Positions 47,601-60,839 of a stretch of 64,000 nt of DNA are shown one piece after another. The notes under the pieces were generated by a model that did no database searches, was not told where the DNA came from, and was given only the letters and a program-made list of their open reading frames with translations. This stretch comes from Cycas panzhihuaensis. Taxonomy: Eukaryota > Cycadophyta. Numbering within the stretch: position 1 is the stretch's first letter; each line of letters begins with the position of its first letter. The stretch is from contig CM041465.1 in NCBI GenBank assembly GCA_023213395.1, forward strand, positions 236,599,741 to 236,663,740, in the 5' to 3' direction. A program made the translations under genes and the position numbers.

Positions 47601-50531
47601 TGCTAAAAGAAAATCTCCTTTATGTTAAAAAAAAAAAAGTAAACACATAAAAAAGCAAGTAAAAAAGTGAAAACCAAAGGAAGTAGAATAAAATCCTAGA
47701 CCTCTCTTGAAAAGAATATGAGGACAAGCCCTATAAATATTAAAGAGTGAAAACTCAAATAAGTTACATCCTATGGAGTCAAAGGGGTCACTCTAATTTT
47801 AATACCAAAGAAGATGATTTCTGTCAATTGAAATGATAATGAAAGCATGATAAAAAATAATTAAATAAGTATAGAAAGGAAGTTTTGGCTTTAATTCTAT
47901 AATGTTAGATATTAGAAATGAGCTCGATGCCATGATGTTAGGGACAATATGTAAAAGTAAATCACAAGGTAAATGGATCCCATATAAACATGTAAATTAG
48001 ACAAGGATGAAGTGATTCTTGTTCCTAGGTTAGGGGGCTTAGTTAACTAAGTTGACTCAGAAGTGAGAGTTTTAAAGTAACTAGGTCTAATTAAGATTTT
48101 CAACCTTATTTAAGGAAATAGGGATGATTTTTCTAAGTTTAAAATTAGAAGGTTTAAGGTACAAGTTATAAGGTGCTTGTTTAGTTTGCTATTTTTTATT
48201 TATATCAAAAATAAAAATATTTTAAAATTAAAGAAAATAAAATACAATGAGTAAACCAATATCAAAATCCCTTTTCTATCAGTGACAAGAGCAATTAGTC
48301 CCTTGTTTAGCAAGGGGAACATGGAGGGAAGCTTCTCCCTAATCAATGTCCTATGGCTTCCTATTCTTCTACCTTTTCTAAGTTTTAAATTAGAGAGGAG
48401 GTCCTAGATCTTAATCTTGCCCTTTAAAAAAATGCTATATCATTCTATACTAAGGAAAAGGAGTACTAATGAATGTGAGGATTCAAGAGAAATTAAATCT
48501 TGAATTAATGACCCTATAGGGAGTCAACCACTGGGACTTGCTCACCTAATGATAATCCACATGTGAAGATGGATGACCCAAGGATACCCATGTCTGACTT
48601 TGATGAACTCTCACATTTAGAGGTAAAGTTGAATAAAGAAGTCACTCTCAACCCAAAATGTAATAGTGGATCACCATTTTTGGCATTTAGAATATGGCTA
48701 GAAATAAAATGACTCCCAAAGAAAGAAGAGTCTAATATGCTATGGAGATAAGGGCTTGTTCAATTAAAGACTTTCTCATAATAAGACGTATTTAATTCTA
48801 AAGGAAGGATAGGGTTGATCTGCTAGGGGAAACTCAGTACTCAGCCAATTAATGAAATCCTAACAAATAGAAGTGAGCATATTCTAAGTAGACTAATAAG
48901 CAGTCAAACCTAAATATAAATCTATATGCAGCTTTATATTCATATGAGCAAGTGATTGAGACATAAAACAAAGCAATTTAAGATTAATACAATGTGAATA
49001 TATTCCCTAATATAAGCTAAGTGATTTTTTATTTACAGATGCAACTTTAAATGCTCTTTTTATTTATTTATTTTTTTAAGGGAAATAAAATAAAACCTAA
49101 AGAAAAAAAAAATACACTTTTATTCTACTTATGATTATCTTAGGTAGAGTTCTTCTTCACCTTTAAAAAAGGAGAAAGAACTTGAGTAAATTGTAAAAGT
49201 AAAAGACAAATAGAAACTTACTTGATAATGTAGTCCTTAATTGCCTTCAAATGGTAGCTTGTCTTATAATTAGGGATTTGAAAAAGAAAGACAAGTATTC
49301 TAACTAACAAAAAGTTAGAAAATCAACCACAAAAAGACATCTTGACAAAAATGAAACTAAAAGGGAAACGTATATAAACTTTCTCTTTTTACTAAAAAAT
49401 ATCAAATAATAAGCAAATTTACCTAAAAAGAACAACTTATAGAAATAAGAAAGTGCCTTAAATCAATATCCTTGGCTTATAATATGCTCCTAAATTAGTC
49501 TCATAATTCAATTAAAATAAATAAAGGGATAATAGAGAAGAAAAGAGAGGGTAATCTTGAGAAGAAGAAGAGATACATGCTTGAAGGAGAAAGTTTTCTT
49601 GGAAGCTACTTCAAAACCTAAGCAAGTTTTCTAACCTCCCTTAATTTTTTCTTCAAAATTTCTTTAAGATTAAGCTCCAATATAGATTTATGAGAGAAGA
49701 AAACTAGAATTCTAGATAAGATTTGACATTAATCTAATTCAAACCTATGAACTTCAAGACTTAATTTTTCTTACCCTACTTGTTTCTACTTTCTAAGATT
49801 CCTAAGACTATGTGAGACTTCTATATTTATAGAAGAAATTATGGGCAAACAGGTGGAAAAATCAAGGGGAGAGGATTAGTGGGCACCTACAAAAAAGAAA
49901 TTCCAATAGTAAAAAATGACAGGTTGTTATTCGTAATTTTTTTTGTTGGAAGAGAGATGAAAAATATGAAAAATAATGAAAAACACCAAAAATATGACAA
50001 ATGGAGGAAAACATAATAAGTGGTGTAAAAAACTATAAGGATGAAAACAATGATAAGTGTTGTAAAAAAAATAACAAATATTGTAAAAAACATGACAATT
50101 ATTATGAAAAATATGACAAATATTACAAAAAATACAATGAATATTTATTTAGCAAAAATAAAGGTCTTTTATCTAGAATTAAAAATATTTAAAGATGAAA
50201 TGCATTATAAAATAATAATTTGGTCTAATAAAGAGTCAATTAAGTAATTAAAAAGATAATTAAAGAGAATAACATCATATGGTCAATGACTAGATTGATA
50301 AGATAAATAAATTGGGAGCATTTTAAGTGGGACTTAATTCTTTAGACACAATAATGATCTTTTAAACATCAGTAATATAAGTTAAGCACAATCATAACCA
50401 ATATGATTTCAAGTAGTCATAATGGCAAGAAGCCTCTATACTACCATGTAATCAAGTAGCTAAATCCTAATAATAAACAAAGGGTAAGAGATCTAGCCAT
50501 TATCCAAAGAAGGGCATAGTTGATTAAAACA
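47600..50531 (-). mobile_element. Element G 3' LTR (left limit uncertain)
   Basis: On the minus strand the LTR starts TGTTTTAATCAAC at 50531, right after a purine tract ATGGGGCAAA, as in F (TGTTTCATAAA after AAGGGGGCAAA). The preceding CATCCTACTTT block is shared with F near 60790. A minus-strand TATA box, TCTATAAATATAG (49821-49833), lies about 700 bp inside, as in element A. A short-period AT-rich repeat with TATGACAAATATT-like units is at 49985-50150; the ORFs there are artefacts of it. The left end is set only by analogy with the 2.9-kb LTRs of A and B. Confidence 0.55.
49985..50150. repeat. Short-period AT-rich repeat in LTR of element G
   Basis: Units such as AAAAACATGACAATTATTATG and AAAAATATGACAAATATTAC, here spanning about 20 bases each, recur with period about 18-30. 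The amino-acid periodicity of ORFs across it (KYYKKYN and similar) is a by-product. Confidence 0.65.
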
Positions 50532-51090
50532 TTTGCCCCATTAGCAATGGAAGCTCTCTGAATGATATCAAAGTAGGATGGCAAACATTTCCAACTTTGA
50601 CTATACTAAGTTATTTAGGAATTAGGGCTACCTAGGATATTTATTGAGTTATTAAAACATAAGTAAATATGGGAGTGGTTAAGTGAGGTAGGTGACTTAG
50701 ATGAGATAGGTGAAATTGATTATGTTGAGATGATTTATAAACATTTGTTTTCATTGAAGGCTTTTGTTTTTTTTTTTTTTAAATAATTTTTTAGTGTGAA
50801 AAAGAGTTTATATACAAGAGAGTGTCCATCATAGTTTTACCTCGTTAATGGTTGCTATTCAAAACACCTGTCATAGTTCAACCTTATTAATAGTTGATTT
50901 TTAGAGAATGTGACTACCATAGTTTATACTCATTAGTAGTTATATTTTTAAAGCCATAGTTTAGTCTTATTATAGGGAGAGAATACATTATTAGGAATGA
51001 ATATACCTACCATAGTTTATACTCATTAGTAGATATATTTTTAGAGTCATAGTTTATTCTTATTAGAGAGAGAAATAGGTCCTATATAGA
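50532..51090 (-). repeat. Element G 3' untranslated region with CATAGTTTATACTCATT repeats
   Basis: At least six copies of a CATAGTTTATACTCATTAGTAG-like motif, counted from its CATAGTT core, occur at about 50832, 50872, 50917, 50950, 51002 and 51045 on the plus strand. They sit between the LTR start of G and its aRNH. The same motif in the opposite orientation fills 59335-60500 of element F. Confidence 0.7.
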
Positions 51091-51510
51091 ATAGAATTAT
51101 CACTTTAGATTATAATCAAGAAATGAGGTTTCTCTTAACTTTGGCTCATGGATGATGATATTTAATTATAGGATATAAGAGGGTTGACTTCAATATTTTA
51201 GGTTCTTAGAACATACTAAATAGAGACACATAGGAAATGTGATAACAAAGTAGTTGCTTAGTCAAATAGGGAACATAAATGAGTAGAACATGTTTTATAA
51301 ACTTGAGTAAGTTGATAAATTAAAATTTAAGAGTTTGAAAATAGGTCGATCGATCCATCATGAAAACTAAGGACATCTAAAAAGGCTCTAATAATAGTAT
51401 GGTATTTAACTTCATTATTGGTTGCTTGAGGAATAACGAAATCATCACTACTGATAATAATTCCCTTATGATCATGAATAACCTAAGACTAGGTAGTAAT
51501 CCTAGGGTTC
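51091..51510 (-). pseudogene. Element G archaeal-type RNase H remnant
   Basis: The minus strand reads SINGGS.VNPRITT, then VIHDHKGIIISSDDFVIPQA, then TNNEVKYHTIIRAFLDVL. This aligns with FTDGGS.GNP...W.IYD, then LPQ.TNNKVEY..II.AL of elements A and F. The first catalytic Asp has become Asn and the expected Glu of the VEY motif is Lys. Stops are frequent. Confidence 0.72.
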
Positions 51511-51780
51511 ACTCAGCTCCCACCATTAATAGAGATGTTTAAGGCCATAGTAGGGAAATAATACAAGCTCAGAGATAGACTAATGGATATAAATAAGGTG
51601 TAAAAATCAACTGTTAAGAGTGTGACTTAGCCTTAATGAAAATAAGGACTTCATGGTTTGGTTTTATAATGAGGACCACCTTTTTCTTAGGTTATAGTAT
51701 AACCGTCTAGATTCCAAATAGGTTTTGATCATAATTGAGGTCATGGTGGGCCCAAGCAACTAGATCCAAAGCTTCTATAT
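51511..51780 (-). other. Element G spacer between integrase and aRNH
   Basis: The minus-strand text around CCTCAATTATGATC and CCTATTTGGAATCT (51700-51745) matches the spacer of F near 58710-58750. The rest of G, expected further right, is missing. Confidence 0.6.
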
Positions 51781-53465
51781 GATGTATGTAATTAGATTTG
51801 AACTACATAATGTAGGTTGGATGAGAAACCTCTTTAAGCACTTATCTAATGTAATCCTATTTCTTCTTATGCTCCAATCTCTTATCACGATGGTCCATCA
51901 ACTTCGATACTTAGACCAACTCCTTCATATTGAAGAAAGAGTACTTCTACATAATATACTTCCATCCCTTCCCAAGCTCATAAATAAGTACTTATACATA
52001 GGATTATTCCTCAATGAGTTAGGCTTATGATTCCTTCTCCTAGACCAAATAATCTTATTCCATCATTTAATCCTACCTCCAACCTTCAAACTATTTGTCC
52101 TCAGGTTATTTCCATTCAATTTTAGGCCACTTCAATAGTATACTTTGATTTATAATATTAATCGTACATTGTCTCAAGTTCTTATACACCAAAATAATTT
52201 GATGGTTAATTTAGTGGTATGGTTTAACCACACTTAATTTCTCCCAACTCATCCTACTTCCTCTTCAATTCCTCAACCTTCATCCTTGTCTTAATGTTCT
52301 ATAGTGTTGAGGCCAAGGCAACCCTTTCTAGATTTTATGATGTCTTCCCTTCTACAAGAGGCACTATTGTCTCCCATGCCTCCCTTCCTACTTGAACTTC
52401 CTAAGTTCTCAGATGAATCTCCCCAAGATTTAGCATCATATATATAAGTTTTTGTGCTTGTATATACAAACTTCATGCTATATGATTATGTCATGATGAG
52501 GTTATTTCATAAGTCACTTTAAGGGGATTCTTTGAAGTGGTTTTGTTACCTTTCTTCTACCTCCATCCTTTCATTCTAATAATTAGTTGATTCCTTCATT
52601 AGTTACTTTGATGTTGCAAGACCTTTTGAATTTAGGATTAAATCATTATTAGCTATCAAACAGAATCAGGATGAAACTTTAAGAGATTTTAGAAGGAGAT
52701 TTCAAGATCAGGTTTATGTATGTCACTCTCAATTAGATTTTAATCTTTTCTTTAACTTGTTTACTAATGCTTTGAGACCTTATGTCCATCTTGAGATACT
52801 CAAGCTATTGATTGATGCCTTACTTTGGAGACCTTTAAAATCCAAGTGGGTATTAAGAAAGTTAATAAATTGATTCCTTTAAAATAATAAGTTCATGAAT
52901 CTAAATCATCTTATTCTAAACCAACTTATGACCACTTGACTTCCTTAGTTAGATCATTAGAGCATGAAATCAATGCTAAGTTATATATTGATGATTCTTC
53001 TCCTAATCCTCCTAGCTAAGGAGCAAAAGTTATTCACCTTACTAAGGGTCAAAAATGATAAAACCCACCTATACCCTCTCCTCCTATGAGGAAGACTAAA
53101 TGGTACTCTTTCATCTAAATTGACACCTTTGATAGGAGTGAATGTCACATGGTTTAGGCAATGAATCGAAAGATTCCTACTTAAATAAAAAAAACTTCTA
53201 AATCTTCTCAAGATCAATTGATTCATAAAGATCCATTGCCTCAACATAATGACAAAGAAGACAAAGATAAGACAAAATAGATAGAAAGTTCTAAAGGTGA
53301 AACTTTCGATCTTGATTCATCAAAGAAACTAGCTACCTTCTCTAATCCTTCATTAAAGCATGCCAATATCCATACTTGCTCACCTCTTAAAGGTGGTGAA
53401 ACCAAAAGAACCATCAATATGGTGGAGACTCAAAGAGTTTAGGTCCTTCCAAATCATTTGATGAT
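51781..53465 (+). pseudogene. Element F gag
   Basis: The capsid domain matches A: FLLELPKFSDESPQDLASYI (about 52390), GDSLKWFCYLSSTSILSF (52527), SFISYFDVARPFEFRIKSLL (52591), LRDFRRRFQDQVY (52681) and NALRPYVHLEILK (52769). A Lys/Ser/Pro-rich tail follows to about 53300. The N-terminal part (51781-52290) has no clear match, and the junction with element G is somewhere in it. No LTR or primer site is found upstream, so F is 5'-truncated. Stops are many; GC content is far lower than in A. Confidence 0.78.
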
Positions 53466-54100
53466 TTGGTGATAAAAAATCCTGACTCTATGCTTCTCAT
53501 CCCCCCTTGTCCCATCAGGTTTCAATCTATTCCTTTTAGTTTAAAGGATGGATCATTTTCTTTGGTTAATGATTTAAAGACTATTTCCATTAGCATATTA
53601 GTTATTGATTTATTGAAGTATTACCTCAAGCAATGCCAACTTTTATTTGATACATTAGGAGTTACTACCTTCATTAGATTTTATAGTTCTATATTTTCCT
53701 TTAACTTAGGTATGTTGCCTTCTCAAATTAATTATGCTCCTAATGATATTCCCCCATTTTACATTAAAACTATTAAGGATGGCATAAATATTTGATGTGT
53801 AATCATTAATGAGGGTTCATCTATTAATATTATTTCTCTATGCCTAATTGAAGATTTAAATATTTTTATCTTTGATCCTTATGAATGGATTTGCCAAGGT
53901 TATGATAAAAATTAAAAAACTCCACTTGGTTAAGTTATTCTACCCTTGATCTTAGAAGGTAAAATAATTTACACTAAATTGACCATTATTGATCTTGATT
54001 TGGAGTATAATGCCCTTTTGGGTAGACCTTGGATTACCCAAATGGTTGTTGTTTTCTCTTCCTTTTTTGGTGAACTCTAGTTCATTCATAAGAGAGGATT
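53466..54100 (+). pseudogene. Element F aspartic protease
   Basis: A 109-codon open stretch (53466-53795) precedes the active-site region, which reads INEGSSINII at about 53805 where A has IDNGSSVN; the catalytic Asp is lost. QGYDKN.KTPLG (about 53898) and the second segment DLEYNALLGRPWITQM (about 53999-54046, matching DxxYNxLLGRPW) follow. FIHKRGLKI near 54080 matches FIHKGQIRV in A. Confidence 0.78.
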
Positions 54101-55060
54101 AAAAATTATGAAGTATAGACCTAAATTGATTAATCAATTAGTACCACTTATTAAGACTATTATTGAACTTGGTGAGTCCTCTAATTCTTTAGAGTACTTA
54201 TTTTAATCTTTAGGTTTAGGATAATATTTCACCATTAAAACTCCCTCTCCTCAGGAAGAAGTATAAGATGTTGATATGTTGAAATCATTCCCTTCAAACT
54301 AAGTTCTCCTTCTTCTTATCACATTGGTTTAACTTAAAGATCTAAATTTTCTAAAGAAAAAGGGTCAAATCTTAATTAATCTTATGAAGAATATTATTTA
54401 GTTAAAGAAACTAATTTAGATCCTTCACTTTTAAATGCATGTCATTTTTTTCAAGTCTTATGTTTACCTTCAACTAGAGTTGCCCTAGTTTCATCTTATG
54501 TAACCACTCCTCTACCTAAACATGTAAAGCCATCCCTATATAATATACCACCACCTATAACAATTCTTTTTTCTCGGTCTCCTCTCTTTATCACATGGCT
54601 TAATAGACATCGAAAGAAGTTGTTATTATATAGGCATCCTAATTTAATATCTAATGATGAAGTTACTTCATCTCAAATGGATCAAATCTTACCTAATGAG
54701 TTTGAGAGTTTAACTTAGTTTCAACTATTTCTCTTCTTCCTCACCATTCTATTGATGACTCCTTATTATCTTTTGTTCAAATGACCTTATCTAATCATGA
54801 TCTTTCTTTTAATTATGACAAGTTTAATCAAGTCTTCACTTCAACTTAAGAGTTTGTTAATCAACCTATCCCATTTACCAAAGTTCTTTCAATCATTGAG
54901 TTTTTATGAACATGTCAAAATCTTTTATTTAATGGTACCCAAATTACTAAGTTATCATCTCTATTTTCTAGCTTATCAAAGAATGTTATCCCTATTAATC
55001 TCTTCCATCTAGATCATTTCAAGAATAATGAGGCAATCCTTGAGCATTTAGTTGGCTCTA
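54101..55060 (+). pseudogene. Element F protease-RT linker
   Basis: Low-complexity, stop-ridden sequence. The block AILEHLVGSTPSLPSYYHK (about 55033) matches ALLEHLASFVPSHPFSHH in element A. Confidence 0.6.
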
Positions 55061-56500
55061 CCCCTAGTCTTCCCTCTTATTACCATAAGTTAGGTTTTCT
55101 AAGACTGGTTCATCCAAATTTACCATTAGCTACTTGTTCTCAATTTGAGGAACCAACTTCTTTTATAGAATTTTCTCCTCTTAACTTTAAAGCAAGTAAT
55201 GCTATACTCATAGTTGAGACTATTGATATTGACTTAGAGCTAGGGGACACTCCTAAAATCATCAAAGTTGGAGCTAATTGCTCTCTTAAAGAGATCTCTC
55301 TATTTAAGATCTCTTTTAGGAATTCAATTCTATCTTTACTTGGGATTGTAGTGATATATAGAGCCTTCACCCTGATATTATTATTCATAATATCACTACT
55401 ATCATTGGCATTAAACCTAAATATCAAAAATAAAGACCCATTTATCGTTATCTCTCTACTATAATCAAATACAAAGTCTAAAAATTATTGAAGGCTAGAT
55501 TTATTGAGAGTGTTGATTACACTCAATAGGTTTTAAATATAGTTCTAATTATTAAGAAAAATATCTCTAAATACAACTAGATTTCTATTGCACCTCAAGA
55601 TTGTTATAAAATAGATTTCACCACTCCTTGGGGCACTTTTATTTATAAAATCATGCCTTTATAATTAAAAAATACTAAAACTATACATTAAAGAGATATG
55701 GTCTTTACTTTTCATAATTTGATTGGAAATATTATTTTTGTATATCTCAATGATATACTTGATCTTTCTCGATGATGATAAGACCATGTTAGAGACTTAA
55801 GAATAAATTTTCAAATGCCATAAGTATCACTTATGTTTAAACCCTTCTAAATGTGTATTTGTAATGAGTTATAGTAAGATGCTGGGTAATATTGTTTCTT
55901 ATAATAGAATCAAGATTGACCCTAATAAGGTCAAGGAAATTATTGAAATGCCTCCTCTTAAAACATAGAAGCAAATCAAATCTTTCTTAGGGAGACTAAG
56001 TTTTCTTAGATACTTCATTACTAATTTTTCCTTAGATGCAAAACCTATTACCAATCTTCTTAAGAAACAAACTTCACTTGAGTGGACCTCTCAAGCTCAA
56101 GAGTCTTTTGATAAATTGAATTGAGCATTAATCTCTTCTCTTGTTCTTATTCCTCTAAATTTTATGAAGCCCTTTATCTTATATACTTATTTTATAAATG
56201 AATCATTAGTAGGAATGTTGGTACAAGAAGATGATTTTGGTAAAGAGCAAGCTATTTATTTCCTTAATAGAATGTTAGTTGTGGCCAAACTTTATTATCC
56301 TTTAGTAGAGAAAGAATGCCTTTCCTTTTCTTTGCCATTAAGAAGTTATGTCATTATCTTCTTAGTAATACAATCTTCTTTATCATTCAATCTAATACCA
56401 TTAGATATATTTTAACTAAAACAAACCTCACTAGGCATCTAGGTAAATGGTCATTATTACTATAAGAATTTGATTTTTATATTATCAATCAAAAATTTTA
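55061..56500 (+). pseudogene. Element F reverse transcriptase and RNase H
   Basis: RT: the TPWGTF-like segment near 55624, then the catalytic loop VYLNDIL near 55740, where A has VFMDDM (Asp to Asn). Then HLCLNPSKCVFVMSYSKMLG (about 55829), KIDPNKVKEIIEMPPLKT (55912) and KQIKSFLGRLSFLRYFITNF (55972). RNase H: FILYTYFINESLVGMLVQED (56170) and LVEKECLSF (56302). There is one copy of the RT-connection, RNase H and integrase module, unlike element A. Many stops and at least one frameshift around 55720-55800. Confidence 0.8.
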
Positions 56501-56759
56501 GAAAGAAATGGTTGTAGCTGAGATCGTGGCTAATGCTCATTTACCAAATCTCAATAATCAACCTATTGATGATAAACTTCTAGATGAATATATTCTCTAA
56601 ATCTAAGCTATCTCTCTTGAAGATCCATGGTATGGAGAGATCAAGCCCTACTTATAAGATCAAACTCTTCCTTCTTCTTCTATATCAAAGAAGAGAAGAA
56701 GAATTTGAGATGTTGTTGGATAATACCTCTTACTTAATGATGTACTTTATAAATGCTCC

Positions 56760-57860
56760 TTTGATAGGATTTTGTTGATATGCCTTTTTCCTAACGAAGC
56801 TCTTATAACCTTAACAAAATACTATGATGGAATATATAGTGGTCATTTAGTAGCCAATCTACTACCTAACATATTCTTTGTATGGGGTATTATTGGCCTA
56901 CTTTATTTAAAGATGCTCATGCTTATGTTTGGAAATGGAAAAAATGTTATTCACATGCTACATTAATTCATACAGGCTTAAGAGTTGAAATCTATTGTTT
57001 ATCCTTGGCCCTTTTCTTAATGGGGTTTAGATCTCATTGAGAAAATCTTTCCTACATCATCCAATAGCCATAAATTTATCATTATTGCTATGGGATATTT
57101 TACTAAATGGAGTGAGACCATTCCATTAGTTTTAGCCACAGAAACGAGTCATTACTTTCATTTTTTAATATATTATTTGTGGATTTGGGATACTTGGCAT
57201 TATCATCGCTAATAATGGATCTTTATTTCATATTCCTCATGTGGATGAAGTACGTGATAAATTCCATATTACATATAGATTGTCAGCCCCATATCATTTG
57301 TAAGATAATAGGTAAGTAGAAGCATTACCAAAAGTTTGGCTAAAATTTTAGCCAAAATTGTAGCAAACTCTCATTGTGAATTGCATGCTTAGGTATTTCT
57401 AGCATTATAAGCATATCAAACCTTAATTAGAAATGCTATTAGTATGACACCTTTCTCTTTGGTCTATGGTGTTGAAGTAATTCTTCCTTTAGAAGTCAAA
57501 ATTCCTTTATTATAAGTCTCATTAAAAGAGTTTACAAATGAAGAGTTTCAAAGGACATCACATCTTTTGGAGCTTAAAAAAGTAGATGAAACTTTATAGA
57601 ATAATTTAGCTTCTAAAGCTAGAATTCAAGCTACCTATGATAGATAACTTAGACCTAGAAAATTTTGTATTGGTGATAAGGTATTAAAATTAGAATATCT
57701 CAATGATAAATAATGGAAATTTTCTCCAAAATGGACTAGACCTTATTTGATTATTAAAGACTTAGAGAATGACACTTATAAAATTTCAATCCTAAAGGGA
57801 TTATAGTTTAAAAAGCCTTTTAATTCTTAATACTTAAGGAAGTTTTATGGCTAATGGCAT
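56760..57860 (+). pseudogene. Element F integrase
   Basis: The zinc-binding region is worn. The core includes PWPFS.WGLDLI near 57005, a GYFTKW segment (57090), IICGFGILGIIIANNGSLFH (57170) where the catalytic Asp of IDNG reads Asn, and FHITYRLSAPYH (57263). A TPFSLVYG-like block (57451) and an EYL.....FSPKW-like end (57690) complete the match to A at 12660-13700. Stops and shifts throughout. Confidence 0.75.
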
Positions 57861-58880
57861 CCTTTCTCTGCAACAAGGATAAACTATATCTCTAAGAAAT
57901 TATATTATCTAATGAGCTAAAACAATGGACAATCTCCTTCTTTAATTACTCTTTATGTTCTTTTAGTTTCCTCTCACTTTTATTAATTGATATTCTATCA
58001 ACCATATAAGACTACTACTCTTTTTTGGCATAGGTATTAGTTGTTGGAGTCTTTCTTTTATTATCACTTTTTATCTTCTTCTCTTTTGAGCTTCAAACTC
58101 AGAAGAGAACTTTGGCCCTTAATATCACCCTTGAGAGTTATTTATGATATATGATCTATTTGTGTCAACTTTAGTTATTATACCAGTTGTTTAATCTACT
58201 TTATACACCTTTACTTTCACCTTAGAGGTTTCTTTTTGATCTTATATCGCCTATTTTTCTTTTACACTTGTAATCTTTAGTTTACTCTATTTACACTCCC
58301 AAGGTGAATGCTCATTCTACTACCTTTATTATATCTTTGGAGACATTATGATTTAGATTTCCTTTTTTTTACCCATAGTTCAATCCCTGAGGAGTTTAGT
58401 TCTCTATTTCCCCTTTTGATTTTAATTAAAAGAAGTAATCCTTGCTCCATTGAGAAGGGGTATTTCATAATTAGATGGTTCCCAAATCCTCTCTCTTATA
58501 AATATTGAAAATAAGTTCAACAAAAAAAAAAAAAAGTAAAAAAGTAAATAGAAAAAAGGAAGCATAAAACAAAAAATAGATTGTTATTGCCATCCTCTTG
58601 TAATTTAGGGCAAGTCACATGATGACTTCATCCCCACCTATATTTACTATAGGTCGTTTCGATTTTGGTGGGTCATTTAGGATTTTTAGATCTAGTTACT
58701 TAGGTCCACTATGGCCTCAATTATGATTGAACCTTATTTGGAATCTTTTAACTATTAGTTGTTATCCTAGTTATGATATTATCCTTTATTTCTTGCAGTT
58801 GAAACCATTTTTCTATCATTCAACACCAACTCCTTACTGATTGATTCCTGTAACTTCCTTTCATCGATCACTCCATCTCT
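57861..58880 (+). other. Element F spacer between integrase and aRNH
   Basis: About 1 kb, against 3.8 kb in element A. I see no antisense PMD-like ORF. An A-run lies near 58520. The segment 58680-58760 matches the spacer of G in reverse. Confidence 0.55.
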
Positions 58881-59286
58881 AAATTTAGTTTCTATTTTTT
58901 TATAGCATTGAGTATATTCAATGATCAAGGAAGTAGAGGTAACCTAAGACCATCTACTACTACATGGGTGATATATGATCAATAACAATACCTTCTCTTA
59001 TTTACATGTTTATTTTTACTTAGATCCACCAATAATAAAGTTGAGTATTCTACCATTATAAGAGCCTTGTTAGATATTTTCCAGTTCCACAATTGTCCTA
59101 TTATTATCTATTCTAATTCTTAGGTTATTATTTATTAGTTGGTTGGCATCTACTAGGCCCATTCCTTATAACTCCTTACTCTTTATCATTATGCTTCATT
59201 ATTAATGTCCTTGTTCTCTTCTGTTACCATTCAATATATTCTATGATCTTTTAATATTGAAGCTAACACTCTAGTTTCTCTTATCC
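58881..59286 (+). pseudogene. Element F archaeal-type RNase H
   Basis: FNDQGSRGN (58918) corresponds to FTDGGSCGN in A. TNNKVEYSTIIRALLDI (about 59031) keeps the VEY Glu. IIIYSNS.VII follows, where A has DSQVV (Asp to Asn). SVTIQYI (59222) and NIEANTLVSLILN (about 59250) match SVDIRHI and NIEANSLVCLILE in A. It ends just before the repeat-bearing untranslated region. Confidence 0.8.
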
Positions 59287-60828
59287 TAAATAATTACCTT
59301 GGGTAGATTTCATCTTACAGTGGGGGAACCCTACTCTAGAATGAGCATAAACCACCACTCTAAAATAAGTATAAACTATCACTTTGAAATAAGTATAAAC
59401 TATCACTCCATGAAGAGTATAAACTATGGGTTTTGAAGGTAGAAGCATGAGTTTTGTGGAAGTTAAGTTGATAGATTTAAAATAAGATAAAGTGTTCAAA
59501 AAGATAGACCCATATGGAAATCGTGGGTTAAGAAGGATCTTAGTAGGGTATAAGTCCCTCAAAGCCTCTTGGCCCTAAAAGGAGCTAATGAGAAATCTTA
59601 TATACTCGAAAACTAATTGTTTATTAAGTGAAACTCACCTTTTATTTTATAAACAACATGTTTTTCTCTATATATATTATATATATATGGATTCCAATCC
59701 ATGTTTATATAATCTATCTTGAGTATAATGTGAATGATATAAATCCTTGTTCTATAGAGGTCTTGTGTTGTTCTATCTTTTGCTCTTATAAACTTATTAC
59801 TATTTGACTTTCAAATGATTTTAAGTTTATGAGAATAGAATTAATAAATCTCCCTCCTATACTTTAATCTATTTTCCTTTCCTTTATTATGGCTTAATTT
59901 TTTTTTCAGAAAATCCCCTTTACTCTGAGATGAGTATAAACTATCATATCTTGAATTCATTTCATCTATCCAAGTTAATATGACTCATCCTTAGTTATTA
60001 TTTTTGAAATTGACTTCCCTAAACTTAGAATGTTGGTATATTTTCCATCAATTAAGGTATTTCGTTTGATAATAAGCCTTTTTGGTGATGATTATTTTTC
60101 CTCAAATGTGGCAACTTACATAAATTTTGATGATTCTCTTTTAAGGCCTTTTGCTCCAAAATTTTAGTTACTAATGAGCTTAAACTATGGTAGTATTTTA
60201 CTATAAAATTTTAGCTACTAACAAGCTTAAATGATGGTATCTTCTTGCTCTAAAAATCCATATATTAAGGAGCTTAAACTATGATAGTATTACTCTTTCA
60301 AACTTGATTGTTAATGAGTATAAACTATGATAATCGAGCTCTAAAAAGTTATCTACTAATAAGTCAAAACTATGGTAGTCTCAAGCTCTGAAAAGTCACC
60401 TATTAACAAGTTTATAAATTATGATAGTCTATCCTTTATGCTCTAGTAAAAGGACCTTGCCTTTGAAGCATGGTTGATGAGGTAAAACTATGACCAATCA
60501 ACTCTTAATCCCCATGTAGTTTATCAGTATATTTAGCAGTACCATCATTTGAGAAAGTTCTAAGCCCTATCCTAGTTATGGGCATCCTTGTAGTAATTTA
60601 TCTTTTAAGCCCTATCTATTTGATAGGCATTTTCATGGCACTCTTCACCTATTATTGTAGTGAAGTTAAGGTTTATTTTTAACTTATTTATATTCCTTTT
60701 TACCCTTCCATCATCTATTTAACCATTACTTAATTCCTTTTGCTATCATTTTTTAAGGACTTTCACATTGGAAACATTGCCACCTCTCACCATCCTACTT
60801 TTATCTTAAAGAAGGAGTTTCAAGTATT
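59287..60828 (+). repeat. Element F 3' untranslated region with short dispersed repeats
   Basis: About twelve copies of GAGYWTAAACTATGRTAG-like motifs occur at about 59342, 59366, 59390, 59417, 59934, 60178, 60219, 60258, 60307, 60353, 60400 and 60480. Spacing is irregular, 24-60 bp within clusters. The region lies between aRNH and the polypurine tract. The same motif in reverse is found in G and at the right edge of the window. Confidence 0.75.
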
Positions 60829-60839
60829 AAGGGGGCAAA
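60829..60839 (+). promoter_or_regulatory. Element F polypurine tract
   Basis: AAGGGGGCAAA, directly before the TGTTTCATAAA start of the 3' LTR; compare AAGGGGGCAG in A. Confidence 0.75.

Noticed and set aside
48600-48690. Possible Tat primer site (TGGTGATCCACT on the minus strand) left of the LTR of G
   Set aside because: The match is short and not followed by recognisable gag, so it was not used to set the LTR end.
49887-50247. Lys/Tyr/Asn-rich ORFs on both strands
   Set aside because: They are products of a short-period AT-rich repeat within the LTR of element G.
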